Positions 9,388 to 18,750 of a DNA stretch of 64,000 nt are shown here, one piece after another. Source of the stretch: Chloroflexota bacterium (GTDB lineage: Bacteria; Chloroflexota; UBA6077; JACCZL01). Each line of letters begins with the position of its first letter. The stretch's first letter is position 1. The notes beneath the pieces are model-generated. The model was given only the letters and a program-made list of their open reading frames with translations. It was not told the origin of the DNA and did not search any database. Location: positions 1 through 64,000 of the forward strand of contig JADLFM010000241.1 of the NCBI GenBank assembly GCA_020845495.1, read 5' to 3'. A program made the translations under genes and the position numbers.

Positions 9388-10587
9388 ATGCACATCGGGC
9401 TCTATAGCTGGGCTGGCTGCCTGATCGACGACGCCGGGATGGACGGCCCGGACCCGTACAGCCGTCGGTATCCGCCGGAGCGCTACGCCGAGGGCTATCG
9501 TGCCCTGTTCGACTGGTCGAAGCTCGCCGACCGCCTCGGCTACGAGAGCTTCTGGCTGACCGAGCACCACTTTCAGCGCGAGGGCTACCAGATCATCCCG
9601 AACGTGGTGCTCGTCGGCACGACCCTGGCCCAACATACCGAGCGGATCAAGTTCGGGGCCTTCTTCCATCAGACGCCGATCTGGAACCCGATCCGGCTCG
9701 CCGAGGACATCGCCCTCGCCGATATCATGACGAACGGCCGGTTCCTCTTCGGCACGGGACGCGGGTCGGTCCAGCGCGAGATGCCGATCTTCGGGGCGAC
9801 CTTCGGGCGGGGCGGCGACGCCGACGACCGCGCGAACCGCGACCTGTTCGAGGAGCAAATGGCGATCATCAAGCTCGCATGGTCCTCGGACGAGTTCAGC
9901 TACCAGAGCGACCGCTTCACCATCCCGGCGCCCGGCTTCTTGAACACCGGCAACCCCGCCACCGGGCGGCCCTGGGACAAGGTCACGCTGGTGCCCCGCC
10001 CGATCCACCGCATCCCGATCTATCAGGCCGTCACCAGCGAGCCGACCTTCCACTACGTTGCGAAGGAAGGCCACATCGCCATCTTCCCGTTCGCCAACCG
10101 GACACTCTTCACTCCCCGTTGGAACCTGTTCGGTGAACTGGTCGAGAAGTATCAGGGCCGGCCCGTGCGCGGCGACGACCGGATGCTCGTCGTCCAGGTC
10201 CACATCGGCGACACCCGCGAGCAGGCGATGGCACGCTTTCGGCCGGCCCACGACGAGCGGAACCGCTTCCTCGGGGCACAGCGGCCGATCGGCGGCTACC
10301 TCGATGAGGCCGGCAAACCGTTCGGCTTCGGGCGGCTCCCGACCCTCGAGGAGTCGATGGATCAGGCTGGCTGGTTCGTGGGCACGGCCGAGGACGTGCG
10401 CGACGGGCTGGCTGAGGTCGTCAGCCGGTATGGCGTCGGGCAACTGGCCGTCGAGATCGCCTTCGCTGGCATGAGTACGTCGCTGATCGAGGAGCAGATC
10501 TCGGCCTTCGCCACCGAGGTCCGCCCGGCCATCGAGCGCATGGCCGCCGAATCGGTCGACGGCGCGGCCCCGGCTGGCGCACGCTGA
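9388..10587 (+). CDS. LLM-class flavin-dependent oxidoreductase (bacterial luciferase-like)
   Basis: 399-residue TIM-barrel monooxygenase of the luciferase-like family, which uses reduced FMN or F420. Family features: MHIGLYSWAG start, FDWSKLADRLGYESFWLTEHHFQ (the E-H-H segment of the active site), VVLVGTTLAQHTERIKFG, and the ADIMTNGRFLFGTGRGS strand-loop. The C-terminal region has FVGTAEDVRDGLAEVVSRYGVGQL, the usual cofactor-side helix. Length is normal. The DUF1786 gene follows 56 nt downstream on the same strand and may be co-transcribed. Substrate is unknown. Confidence 0.88.
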   Translation: MHIGLYSWAGCLIDDAGMDGPDPYSRRYPPERYAEGYRALFDWSKLADRLGYESFWLTEHHFQREGYQIIPNVVLVGTTLAQHTERIKFGAFFHQTPIWNPIRLAEDIALADIMTNGRFLFGTGRGSVQREMPIFGATFGRGGDADDRANRDLFEEQMAIIKLAWSSDEFSYQSDRFTIPAPGFLNTGNPATGRPWDKVTLVPRPIHRIPIYQAVTSEPTFHYVAKEGHIAIFPFANRTLFTPRWNLFGELVEKYQGRPVRGDDRMLVVQVHIGDTREQAMARFRPAHDERNRFLGAQRPIGGYLDEAGKPFGFGRLPTLEESMDQAGWFVGTAEDVRDGLAEVVSRYGVGQLAVEIAFAGMSTSLIEEQISAFATEVRPAIERMAAESVDGAAPAGAR

Positions 10588-10643
10588 CGGCAGGAGGGTA
10601 GACGAGGCAGCGAGAGCCTACACTGAGCAGGCGAGGAGGACCG

Positions 10644-11756
10644 ATGCGCATCCTCACTATCGACGTCGGGACGGGTACCCAGGACATCCTGCTCTTCGAC
10701 GCCGATACCGAGCTCGAGAACTCGCTCAAGCTCGTCATGCCCTCCCCGACAGTCGCGATTGCCAGGCGCATCCGGGATGCCACGGCGCGCGGCGTCTCGA
10801 TTCTCCTCGAAGGCGTGACGATGGGTGGCGGCCCGAGTAGCTGGGCCGCCGAGGATCACGTCCGCTCTGGGCGGCCGGTCTACGCCACGCCCGATGCCGC
10901 CCGCACCTTCGACGACGACCTGGAGGGCGTGGCGCGGATGGGCGTCACGGTTGTCTCGGAGGACGAGGCGCGCGGGCTCCAGGGCGTCGAGCGAATCGTG
11001 CTCCGTGACGTCTGGGTGGACGAGATCCGCGCGGCGCTCCGGCTCTTCGGCGCTGACGACCAGTTTGACCGGCTGGCCGTGGCCGTATTCGACCACGGCG
11101 CCGCTCCGCCGGGCACGAGCGACCGGATCTTCCGCTTCGAGTATCTCGAGCGGCAGGTTTCCGAAGCGTCGGACCTCACCGCCTTCGCCTTCCTCCGCGA
11201 GGCCATCCCCGCGAGCCTGACTCGGCTCCGAGCCGTTGCACGCAGCGTCGACCCGGCCTACCCGCTGCTGGTCATGGACACTGCGCCGGCCGCCGTACTC
11301 GGAGCCCTCGAAGACCCGAACGTCTCGAAGCGGCGCTCGGCGATCATCGCCAACGTTGGTAACTTCCACTGTCTGGCGTTCCGGCTGGAAGCTGGGCAAA
11401 TCGTCGGCTTCTTCGAACACCATACTGGCGAACTGACCCGGTCGGAGCTCGAGGTGTTCCTCGGTAAGCTCATCGACGGCTCGCTCACGAATCAGGAGGT
11501 ATTCGACGATATGGGTCACGGCGCGCGGATGTTCCGGCCGCCGGCGCGCCTCGCCGAGCCGTTCGTGGCGGTGACTGGCCCTCGCCGGGGCCTCTTGAAG
11601 GGTTCGCCGCTCGATCCGTACCTTGCCGTCCCCCACGGAGACATGATGCTTGCAGGCTGCTTCGGACTGCTGCGTGCCTATGCCGCTCACGACCCGGCTG
11701 TCGCCGAGGCCGTGGCCGCGCGGATGGGGAGCACGCGGATGGGACCGTGCCAATGA
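10644..11756 (+). CDS. DUF1786 family protein (ASKHA-like fold)
   Basis: 370 residues. The N-terminus MRILTIDVGTGTQDILLFD (residues 1-19) is a classic phosphate-1 motif of the actin/sugar kinase/Hsp70 superfamily, and the body matches my recollection of DUF1786 (COG4012), sometimes annotated as a putative pyruvate formate-lyase activating enzyme without biochemical proof. Other notable stretches are FDHGAAP, IIANVGNFHCLAF and HTGELT, which could form metal- or nucleotide-binding loops. The start is preceded by GCGAGGAGG. The stop overlaps the next methyltransferase start (ATGA), so the two are translationally coupled. Function unknown. Confidence 0.82.
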   Translation: MRILTIDVGTGTQDILLFDADTELENSLKLVMPSPTVAIARRIRDATARGVSILLEGVTMGGGPSSWAAEDHVRSGRPVYATPDAARTFDDDLEGVARMGVTVVSEDEARGLQGVERIVLRDVWVDEIRAALRLFGADDQFDRLAVAVFDHGAAPPGTSDRIFRFEYLERQVSEASDLTAFAFLREAIPASLTRLRAVARSVDPAYPLLVMDTAPAAVLGALEDPNVSKRRSAIIANVGNFHCLAFRLEAGQIVGFFEHHTGELTRSELEVFLGKLIDGSLTNQEVFDDMGHGARMFRPPARLAEPFVAVTGPRRGLLKGSPLDPYLAVPHGDMMLAGCFGLLRAYAAHDPAVAEAVAARMGSTRMGPCQ

Positions 11757-12607
11757 CCGATCGCTCGCCTGACACCGGGGAGTCCGTCACCGCCGAGGCA
11801 CGCTCGGCCGAGTGGGATGCCAGCGCCTATCACCGGGTCGCTAATCCCCACGTGACCTGGGGTCAGCGCGTCCTCGCGCGTCTCCACCTGCGCGGCGACG
11901 AGCGCATTCTGGACGCCGGCTGCGGCACTGGCCGTCTCACGGCCGAGCTCCTCGGACGGCTGCCGAACGGCCGCGTCCTCGCCGTCGACATCTCGGAGAA
12001 CATGCTTGCTGTTGCCCGCGAGCACCTCGCGCCGCGCTTCGGCAGTCAGGTCACGTTCCTGTGCGCCAACCTTCAAGACCTGACGCTTGCCGAGCCGGTC
12101 GACGCGATCTTTTCGACGGCCGCACTTCACTGGGTGCCCGATCACGCACGCCTGTTCCGTCACCTCCACGGAGCGCTCAGGCCGGGCGGCTGGCTGGTAG
12201 CGCAATGCGGTGGCGGGCCGAACATCAAGCTCCTGGTGGATCGCTCGGAGGCGCTGATGCGGCAGACGCCGTACGCCGAGAGTTTCGGGATGTGGCGGGG
12301 ACCGTGGGAGTTCGCGGACGCCGAGACGACTGCCCACCGGCTGGAGGAGGCTGGCTTCGTCGACGTCGAGACGAGCCTCGAGTCCGCGCCGACCGTGCTC
12401 GGCAGCCGAGACGAGTACCGCGAGTTCCTGCGGGCTGTCGTCTTCGGGGAGCATCTAGCACGTCTGCCGACCGACGCGCTCCGCCTATCCTTCGTCGAGA
12501 CGCTGGCCGAGCAGGGCGCGGCGGACGACCCACCGTATCTGCGCGATTACTGGCGCCTCAACCTATGCGCCCGCCGCGCTCCTCACACCGATTCACCTGA
12601 ACGGTAG
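11753..12607 (+). CDS. Class I SAM-dependent methyltransferase (Tam-like)
   Basis: 284-residue methyltransferase. Motif I RILDAGCGTG lies at residues 51-60, then VLAVDISENML, VDAIFSTAALHWVPD and LRPGGWLVAQCGG; the ALHW motif resembles trans-aconitate 2-methyltransferase and related small-acid methyltransferases. ATG 11753 is chosen because it overlaps the upstream TGA as ATGA; a GTG at 11747 is possible. The coupling with the DUF1786 gene suggests a shared pathway, not known from literature I can recall. Substrate not inferable. Confidence 0.86.
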   Translation: MTDRSPDTGESVTAEARSAEWDASAYHRVANPHVTWGQRVLARLHLRGDERILDAGCGTGRLTAELLGRLPNGRVLAVDISENMLAVAREHLAPRFGSQVTFLCANLQDLTLAEPVDAIFSTAALHWVPDHARLFRHLHGALRPGGWLVAQCGGGPNIKLLVDRSEALMRQTPYAESFGMWRGPWEFADAETTAHRLEEAGFVDVETSLESAPTVLGSRDEYREFLRAVVFGEHLARLPTDALRLSFVETLAEQGAADDPPYLRDYWRLNLCARRAPHTDSPER

Positions 12608-12724
12608 GGCCACCGGTAGCGCGTCCGTTGGAATCTCCAGTCGTGGGATCCACGCGACGCTCGGCATCGTCGATCTGCCAATGCGCTAACGGCGGAAGTT
12701 GCGTGGGTCGCCCAGCACGTCACC

Positions 12725-13588
12725 ATGCTGCCTATCTGTATCCGCTTCTACGGCAGTTTGAACGACTTCCTGCCGGCTCATCGGCGACAGATGACGTTCA
12801 CGGTCACGCTGAACGAGCCGGCCTCGGTGAAACACGTCATCGAGATGCTCGGTGTGCCACACACCGAGGTCGACCTGATCCTCGTCAACGGCATCTCGGT
12901 CGACTTCGTGGCGCGGCTCTCCGGAGGCGAGCGAGTGGCTGTCTACCCCCGCTTCACTCGCCTCGACGTCGAGGAAGTCTCGCGGGTCCGGCCACCGGCC
13001 CCGGAGACACCGCGCTTCGTACTCGACACCCACCTCGGCAAGCTGGCAGAGTACCTCCGGATGCTCGGCTTCGACACGCTCTACCGCAACGACTACCCGG
13101 ATGACGTGCTGGCCACCATCTCCGCCGAGGACGGCCGACTACTGCTCACCCGCGATCGGGGCCTACTGAAGCGCTCGATCGTCAGCTCTGGGTACCTCGT
13201 CCGTGCCGACGCTCCACGCGCGCAGGTAGCCGAGGTCGTACGCCGCTTCGACCTCAGCGGTCGGGCGGAGCCGTTTCGGCGCTGTCTTCGCTGCAACAGT
13301 CGCCTCGAGTCGGTCTCGAAGGCCGACATCTTCGACCAGCTCCAGCCCAAGACTCGCCGCTACTACGACGAGTTCGCGCGCTGCCCAGGCTGCGGCCGTA
13401 TCTACTGGAAAGGCTCCCACTACGAGCGGATGCGCCGCTTCCTGGCTGGCCTACCTGTGGGCCGGATGCCAGCAGGAGCGGCCGACCCGGCCAGTCTCGA
13501 CGGCGGCCATCCGCGCGGCGGTGCCTCTCGAGTGTCGCATCCCTCGAACGAGATCGAACACCATGCTGATGCGGCCGAGTCACCGTGA
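12725..13588 (+). CDS. Ubiquitin-like domain fused to Mut7-C RNase domain
   Basis: 287 residues. Residues 1-88 form a MoaD/ThiS-like beta-grasp domain (ICIRFYGSLNDFLP, LVNGISVDFVARLSGGERVAVYP), known as the Mut7-C ubiquitin-like domain. Residues 95-250 are a Mut7-C PIN-like nuclease: acidic residues D101 (FVLDTHLGKLAEYLRMLGFD) and D144 (LLTRDRGLL), then a zinc ribbon C187-x2-C190 and C220-x2-C223. The C-terminal 45 residues are divergent. The role of these proteins in bacteria is not established; RNA degradation or tRNA processing is inferred from the fold. A strong hairpin follows at 13663. Confidence 0.88.
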   Translation: MLPICIRFYGSLNDFLPAHRRQMTFTVTLNEPASVKHVIEMLGVPHTEVDLILVNGISVDFVARLSGGERVAVYPRFTRLDVEEVSRVRPPAPETPRFVLDTHLGKLAEYLRMLGFDTLYRNDYPDDVLATISAEDGRLLLTRDRGLLKRSIVSSGYLVRADAPRAQVAEVVRRFDLSGRAEPFRRCLRCNSRLESVSKADIFDQLQPKTRRYYDEFARCPGCGRIYWKGSHYERMRRFLAGLPVGRMPAGAADPASLDGGHPRGGASRVSHPSNEIEHHADAAESP

Positions 13589-13662
13589 TTCGTGTAGCGC
13601 GGACGCATCCGCGCTGGATCTGCCATGCTCGCGGATCGGTGAAGGCGTACGCCAGAGACGCA

Positions 13663-13692
13663 ACGAAGCCCCGTCAGGTGACGGGGCTTCGT
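13663..13692 (+). terminator. Hairpin terminator after the Mut7-C gene
   Basis: Perfect 14-bp stem (arms 13663-13676 and 13679-13692) with a nominal 2-nt loop, 75 nt past the stop codon. No long T-run follows (GTCGATTC), so Rho-independent action is probable rather than certain. Confidence 0.7.
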
Positions 13693-14349
13693 CGATTCAT
13701 GGCTTCAAACGTGTCAAGGTACGCCGAGGTGGTGGCTTTCGCGGCGATCTCCGCTGGCTCTCGGTCGGCGGCTCGTGCCTTCAGGGCTGGGTGGCACTGT
13801 TCTGGCTCACCCGGGTGTCCGCTTCCTTCCTACGCGCCACGGCGATCCGCGACGTTTCAGTCAATTTGCAACACCCCCAGCAGAAGGTGGCGCGCCCGGG
13901 TCTTCCTCGTCGTGACCATCTCCTGCACTCCAATCCGAGTATCCGATCTCCAGGAGCCGCGTTCTCGATCTGGGTCGATCTGGTTTCGGTTCCGCTGGCC
14001 TCCTGGTGACATCATGGTACGCCATTCCCACGGGTGCGCCATCCGACGAATGTCCCGAGATTGGATGGGACATTCTGGGCCGTCTCCGGATGCTGCGCGC
14101 GCCCGATGCAGGTACCCATTCAGGGTGTCTGGTGTAGGTGGCGGTCCGATGCGCCCAACTGCCAGATTCGGCGGTCGAGGAGCGCCGATTCAGAATCGTC
14201 GCGCCGAGAACGGATGGTTCGTGCACGCGCTCGCCGGCCCGGCTAGGATACCGGTCAAGCCGGGTCGCTCGGCGCGTCAGTGCGCCGCTCCTGCCCTCCC
14301 CCAGTGGGCACGGCCCGCCATTGAGCCCGCCATTGAGGAGGTTCGACCC
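13693..14349. other. 657-nt intergenic region with one hairpin, no gene recognised
   Basis: Long upstream region of glpX. Frames are open but their translations look like shadow sequence. It holds a perfect 9-bp hairpin at 14048-14075 (arms GAATGTCCC and GGGACATTC, 10-nt loop). The base composition looks less GC-rich than the flanking genes, suggesting a decayed gene or element. I do not see a transposase remnant. Confidence 0.45.
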
Positions 14350-15408
14350 ATGCTCACCGAAGAGCGAGGTGTCCCAGGCACGGCCCAGTCACTCGACCGA
14401 AACCTCTCGTTCGATCTCGCCCGCGTCACCGAGGCAGCGGCACTGACGTCGGCCCGTTGGATGGGGAAGGGCAACAAGAACGCCGCCGATCAGGCGGCTG
14501 TCTCGGCCATGCGCTTCGCGCTTGGCTCGGTCGCGATGGACGGCATCGTCGTCATCGGGGAGGGCGAGAAGGACGAGGCTCCGATGCTCTACACCGGCGA
14601 GCGCATCGGCAACGGCCAGCCGCCCGAGACTGACATCGCCGTCGATCCCATCGACGGCACGACCCTGCTCTCGAAGGGGCTGCCAAACTCCGTGGCCGTG
14701 GTCGCGCTCGCGCGGCGCGGCTCGATGCTCGGTTGGAAGGGTATCGCCTATATGGAGAAGATCGCCGTCGGCCCGGTCGGCAAGGGCGTCGTCTCACTCG
14801 AGTTGTCCGTCGCCGAGAACCTGCGGGCACTCGCATCGGCCAAGGGTGGAGCGGTCGACGACCTGACCGTCGTCATCCTTGACCGCGACCGTCACGCAGA
14901 CCTGATCCGACAGGTCCGTGATGCGGGCGCGCGGGTCAAGCTCATTTCGGACGGCGACATCGCCGGCGGCATCATGCCCGCGCTCGACGAAACCGGTATC
15001 GACATGCTGCTCGGTATCGGCGGCTCGCCGGAGGCCGTAACCACGGCCTGTGCGCTCAAGTGCCTGGGCGGCGACCTTCAGTGCCGCTACTGGCCGCGTA
15101 ACGATCGGGAACGCCAGCTTGCCGAGGAGCAGCAGCTACCACTCGGCCAGATCCTCACCATCGACGACCTCGTCTCCGACGACGACGTCTTCTTCTCGCT
15201 GACCGGCGTCACCGGCGGTGAACTGGTGAAGGGTGTTCGCTACGCCCCGCACAAGGCGTACACCGAGACCCTGGCGATGCGCGGGAAGTCGGGGACGGTA
15301 CGCCGGATCGAATCGGTCCACAACATCGACAAGCTGATGCGCTACTCCGCCGTTGCCTACGACCACGCGGATGGTCCGGCTGCTGGCGGCAACGGAGCAG
15401 TCGAATGA
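14350..15408 (+). CDS. glpX: Class II fructose-1,6-bisphosphatase (GlpX)
   Basis: 352-residue cytosolic enzyme that dephosphorylates fructose-1,6-bisphosphate in gluconeogenesis. Signature elements: ALTSARWMGKGNKNAADQAAV at the N-terminus, GEGEKDEAPML (70-80), metal-binding DPIDGTT (99-105), and DGDIAGGIMPA further on; the C-terminal ESVHNIDKLMRY is also typical. The frame is open far upstream to 13585, but ATG 14350 has GAGGAGGT 7 nt before it and is where family similarity starts. The aminotransferase gene overlaps the stop by ATGA. Some family members also hydrolyse sedoheptulose-1,7-bisphosphate. Confidence 0.96.
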   Translation: MLTEERGVPGTAQSLDRNLSFDLARVTEAAALTSARWMGKGNKNAADQAAVSAMRFALGSVAMDGIVVIGEGEKDEAPMLYTGERIGNGQPPETDIAVDPIDGTTLLSKGLPNSVAVVALARRGSMLGWKGIAYMEKIAVGPVGKGVVSLELSVAENLRALASAKGGAVDDLTVVILDRDRHADLIRQVRDAGARVKLISDGDIAGGIMPALDETGIDMLLGIGGSPEAVTTACALKCLGGDLQCRYWPRNDRERQLAEEQQLPLGQILTIDDLVSDDDVFFSLTGVTGGELVKGVRYAPHKAYTETLAMRGKSGTVRRIESVHNIDKLMRYSAVAYDHADGPAAGGNGAVE

Positions 15409-16535
15409 GCGCGCTCGCGCCGAAGGGCGACTTCATCGGCGTCGAGGAGCGGACCCATCTCGCGGCCGGCGGCGAGACACCGTTTCTCAAGAGCCACCTC
15501 GAAGCGCTCACCCGCTACGCCCTCGACAAGAGCGCCGGCTTGCCAGGCCGATCCCGTCAGCTTGCTATGCACGATCGTGCCCGCGAACGTGCGGCCCGGC
15601 TGCTCGGCGTCGACAAGGACGAAGTCGCATTCATCCCCAGCACCTCCGATGGCGTCAACATGGTGGCTCAGTCGATCGACTGGCGGCCGGGGGACAACGT
15701 CGTCGTGGAGACGATTGAGTTCCCTTCGGACGTGTACCCCTGGCTCCTTCAGCGCGAGAAGGGGGTGGAGGTACGCTTCGTGGGGACCGGCTTCGACGTG
15801 CCGCCCGGCGCGCTTGAAGCGGCCGTCGACGAGCGGACTCGTGTCGTCAACGTGAGTCAGGTCAGCTACCTGACCGGCGTCCGTCACGACCTTGGTCCCA
15901 TCGCCGATGCCGCCCACCGGGTTGGGGCGCTGCTGGTGGTGGACGCCTCGCACGCGCTCGGGGTGGTGCCGGTGCCGGCCCGGATGGCCGACTTCGTCTT
16001 CTCGTGCTGCTACAAATGGCAGCTTGGGTGTACCGGCATCGCCGTCGGTTTCTGGAACCGCCAGCGCAACCCTGAGTGGGCGCCGAAGGTCGCGGGTTGG
16101 ATGTCGTCGGCGCCGGCCAGCGGCGAGCTCCGGCGGCACGACTTCACTCCCCGCGACGATGCCATGCGGATGACGCTCGGGAACCCGAGTCTGCCGGGCG
16201 CGTACGTTGTGGACAACGGCTTTCGCTACCTGGAGGAGGTCGGGATCGAGCGAATCGAGGCGCACGTGCTCGAGTTGACCGCTCGCCTCCGTGAGGGTCT
16301 CGCCGAACTCGACCTCCACGTCCTGACGCCAGCCGAGCCGGAGCGGCGGGCCGGCAACGTGTGCATCGCCCGCGCGGATGGGACCGCGTTCGCCGAGGCG
16401 CTCGCCGAGCGGGGCGTGCTGGTCTGGGAGGCGGACGGCCGCATCCGCTACTCCGTTCACCTCTACAACGACGGCGACGACGTCGATCGGGCGCTCGCCG
16501 CCACCCGCTACGCCGTGGATACGCTCGGAGGCTGA
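15405..16535 (+). CDS. Class V (cysteine desulfurase-like) PLP aminotransferase
   Basis: 376 residues, fold-type I PLP enzyme. The cofactor lysine is K204 in SCCYKWQLG, with D180 and H183 in LVVDASHALGVVP stacking on PLP. Early motifs FIPSTSDGVNMVAQ and NVVVETIEFPSDVYPW match class V enzymes such as kynureninase/isopenicillin N epimerase-like proteins. Unlike NifS/IscS there is no conserved mobile-loop Cys followed by a typical IscS tail, so sulfur transfer is unlikely. ATG overlaps the glpX stop (ATGA), indicating translational coupling, an unusual partnership. Substrate unknown. Confidence 0.85.
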   Translation: MSALAPKGDFIGVEERTHLAAGGETPFLKSHLEALTRYALDKSAGLPGRSRQLAMHDRARERAARLLGVDKDEVAFIPSTSDGVNMVAQSIDWRPGDNVVVETIEFPSDVYPWLLQREKGVEVRFVGTGFDVPPGALEAAVDERTRVVNVSQVSYLTGVRHDLGPIADAAHRVGALLVVDASHALGVVPVPARMADFVFSCCYKWQLGCTGIAVGFWNRQRNPEWAPKVAGWMSSAPASGELRRHDFTPRDDAMRMTLGNPSLPGAYVVDNGFRYLEEVGIERIEAHVLELTARLREGLAELDLHVLTPAEPERRAGNVCIARADGTAFAEALAERGVLVWEADGRIRYSVHLYNDGDDVDRALAATRYAVDTLGG

Positions 16536-16568
16536 ATGAGGGGGTGAGACCGGAGGTGCGGACGGCCG

Positions 16569-18680
16569 ATGGTGGATCTGCTGCTTCAGCTTCTCGTCTT
16601 CGGGCTGACGAGCGGCGCCGTGGTTGCGCTGAGCGCGGCCGGCTTCACCCTCACCTATGCCGTCTCGCGCCAGATCAACCTGGCGCACGGCAACGTCTTC
16701 GCGCTGACCACGGTCGCGGTCGCCAGCCTGGCGCGCGTGCTCGGGGTCACGGCCGTCACGCCGGTCGGACTGCGGGTTGGCGCGCTGGTCGTGCTGCTTG
16801 CGTTCGGCGCCCTCTGCGGCGCGCTCCTGAACGGAATCGTCGAGCGGCTAGCCTTCCGCCCGTTCGACCGGCGCGGCGACCCGCTCGGGCCCTTGATCGC
16901 GAGTATGGCGCTCTCGTTCATGATGCTGGGCGTGGCCGTGCGCTGGCACGCCTGGACGTCGGTCCCGATGCCCGGCCACCAGGGTGTCAACCTGCCGCTG
17001 CTGGCGCTGCCGGACCTGCTGCCGGCGATCGATCTCGGCGCCGGCGGGGTGATGCTGCTGCTCAAGGACGTGGTAGTGCTGGCCCTGGCCGGGGCAGTCG
17101 CCCTCGGCGGGAGCGCTGCACTGCTCCGAACGCGAGGCGGGCGGCTGCTCCGCGCCATCGCCGAAGACCGCGAGCAGGCTGCACTCTGCGGCGTCGACGC
17201 CGGGCGCGGCCGACTCTACGGCTTCATCGCAGCCGGGGGGCTGGCCGGCCTGGCCGCCGCCGTCTTCGCGACCTACCACGGTGGCACGACGGCAAACCAG
17301 GGGCTTCAGAGCGGGTTGACCGCGATGACGGCCGCGTTCCTCGGCGGGATTGGCGACCCGCGTGGAGCGTTGCTGGGCGGCCTCGCACTCGGCGTCTTCG
17401 GCGCCTACAGCGACTTCTGGCTGTCGGCGTTCTGGACGCCGGTACTGGTCCTGGTGTTGCTCGTCGGGCTGCTGGCGTTCCGACCCCTCGGCATCCTCGG
17501 CGGCGCTCTCCCGACGGCCCTCGACGTGCCGCGCGAGCATGTCCGCATCGTCGTCGGCTGGGGCAGACGGCATGCGCAAGGAGCACTTGGACTGCTGCTG
17601 GTGCTCGCCGCGGCCTATCCGCTCGTCGGCCACTCCCCGCTCGGGTCAGCCCTCGGACTCAACGGTACGCTCCGCCTGTACGATGCGACGGTCGTCGTGC
17701 TGCTGATCGCGCTGACGGTCGGGCTAGGCGTCGTGGTCGGGTTCGCTGGCCTGCTCGACCTTGGCTACGCCGCGTTCTTCGCAGTGGGCGGCTACACGGC
17801 GGCCGTCGTCACGAGCACCGGCTCGTGTCTGGTCGGGCTGCCGGCTGCGCTCCGCGATCCCTGGCTCGCGCTACCCCTGGCGGGCCTTGTTGCCGCGACG
17901 GTCGGCATCGGCTTCGGATTGCCCACCATTCGGACGCGGGGTGAGTACCTGGCGATCGTGACGCTGGCACTCGGCGAGCTCGTGCCGGCCTCAATCGTCC
18001 GTTTCCCGTCGTGCACCGGCGGGCCACGCGGGATCAGTGGCATCCGCGCGCCGACATTATCGTTCCTGCCGGGCGACGGTCCGCTTCAGACCTACATCGT
18101 GGCGCTCGCGCTGGCTGCACTGGCGTGCGTGGTGGCCGGACGGCTGGCCGGGAGCCGGCTTGGACGAGCCTGGGCAGCCGTCCGCGACGATGAGGTGGCA
18201 GCAGCGGCGGTCGGAGTGAACGCCGTGCGGGCCAAACTGCGCGCCTTCGCGCTGGGCGCCGGAGTCGCCGGGCTGGCCGGGGCGATCTACGCCGGTCTGC
18301 TCGGCAGTATCGTCCCCGAGCAGTTCGACCTGACACTCTCGCTGATGGTACTGGCAGCAGTCGTCCTCGGGGCGCGCGGGGGGATCGCCGGCCTCGTCAT
18401 CGCGGCCCTCCTCGTAGCCGCCTACGACCGCGCCATCGTCGACTTGCTTACAACGGGGCTGCGCGCGCTCGGCAGCGGGCTTGGGATCGGGGCGCTGGCT
18501 ACCGCCGACCTGCGCGGGGACAACTTCGCAGTCTTCGGGCTGGTCCTGTACCTCGCCACGCTCGTGCCAACTGGAGGGCTCCCTCGGCCCGCCGCCGAGC
18601 GCACGTCGCGTACCCTGGAGTGGCCTCCGGCGGCTCCGCCGAGCGGGCCGCCGGGCATCGAGCGGCCTGGCGCTGTCTGA
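16569..18680 (+). CDS. Fused LivH-LivM branched-chain amino acid ABC permease
   Basis: 703 residues holding two permeases in one chain. Residues 1-310 are LivH-like (FGLTSGAVVALSAAGFTLTYAVSRQINLAHG, EDREQAALCGVD). A link around 310-345 leads to a LivM-like half (VVVGFAGLLDLGYAAFFAVGGYTAAVV, TIRTRGEYLAIVTLALGE, AVGVNAVRAKLRAFALGAGVAGLAG). Together about 16-18 membrane segments. LivH and LivM are normally separate proteins forming a heterodimer for uptake of Leu/Ile/Val, urea or similar. No LivG/LivF ATPases or binding protein lie next to it. The gene starts 33 nt after the aminotransferase stop. Confidence 0.9.
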   Translation: MVDLLLQLLVFGLTSGAVVALSAAGFTLTYAVSRQINLAHGNVFALTTVAVASLARVLGVTAVTPVGLRVGALVVLLAFGALCGALLNGIVERLAFRPFDRRGDPLGPLIASMALSFMMLGVAVRWHAWTSVPMPGHQGVNLPLLALPDLLPAIDLGAGGVMLLLKDVVVLALAGAVALGGSAALLRTRGGRLLRAIAEDREQAALCGVDAGRGRLYGFIAAGGLAGLAAAVFATYHGGTTANQGLQSGLTAMTAAFLGGIGDPRGALLGGLALGVFGAYSDFWLSAFWTPVLVLVLLVGLLAFRPLGILGGALPTALDVPREHVRIVVGWGRRHAQGALGLLLVLAAAYPLVGHSPLGSALGLNGTLRLYDATVVVLLIALTVGLGVVVGFAGLLDLGYAAFFAVGGYTAAVVTSTGSCLVGLPAALRDPWLALPLAGLVAATVGIGFGLPTIRTRGEYLAIVTLALGELVPASIVRFPSCTGGPRGISGIRAPTLSFLPGDGPLQTYIVALALAALACVVAGRLAGSRLGRAWAAVRDDEVAAAAVGVNAVRAKLRAFALGAGVAGLAGAIYAGLLGSIVPEQFDLTLSLMVLAAVVLGARGGIAGLVIAALLVAAYDRAIVDLLTTGLRALGSGLGIGALATADLRGDNFAVFGLVLYLATLVPTGGLPRPAAERTSRTLEWPPAAPPSGPPGIERPGAV

Positions 18681-18750
18681 TGAGTCCGATCGTGACCGCC
18701 CGGCTCGGAATCGGCTAGCCTGATGATGGACCGCCGCGACTGCACCCAGC

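Noticed and set aside
13585..14349. Upstream extension of the glpX reading frame (255 codons)
   Set aside because: No family similarity, crosses a terminator hairpin, and a strong ribosome site precedes ATG 14350.
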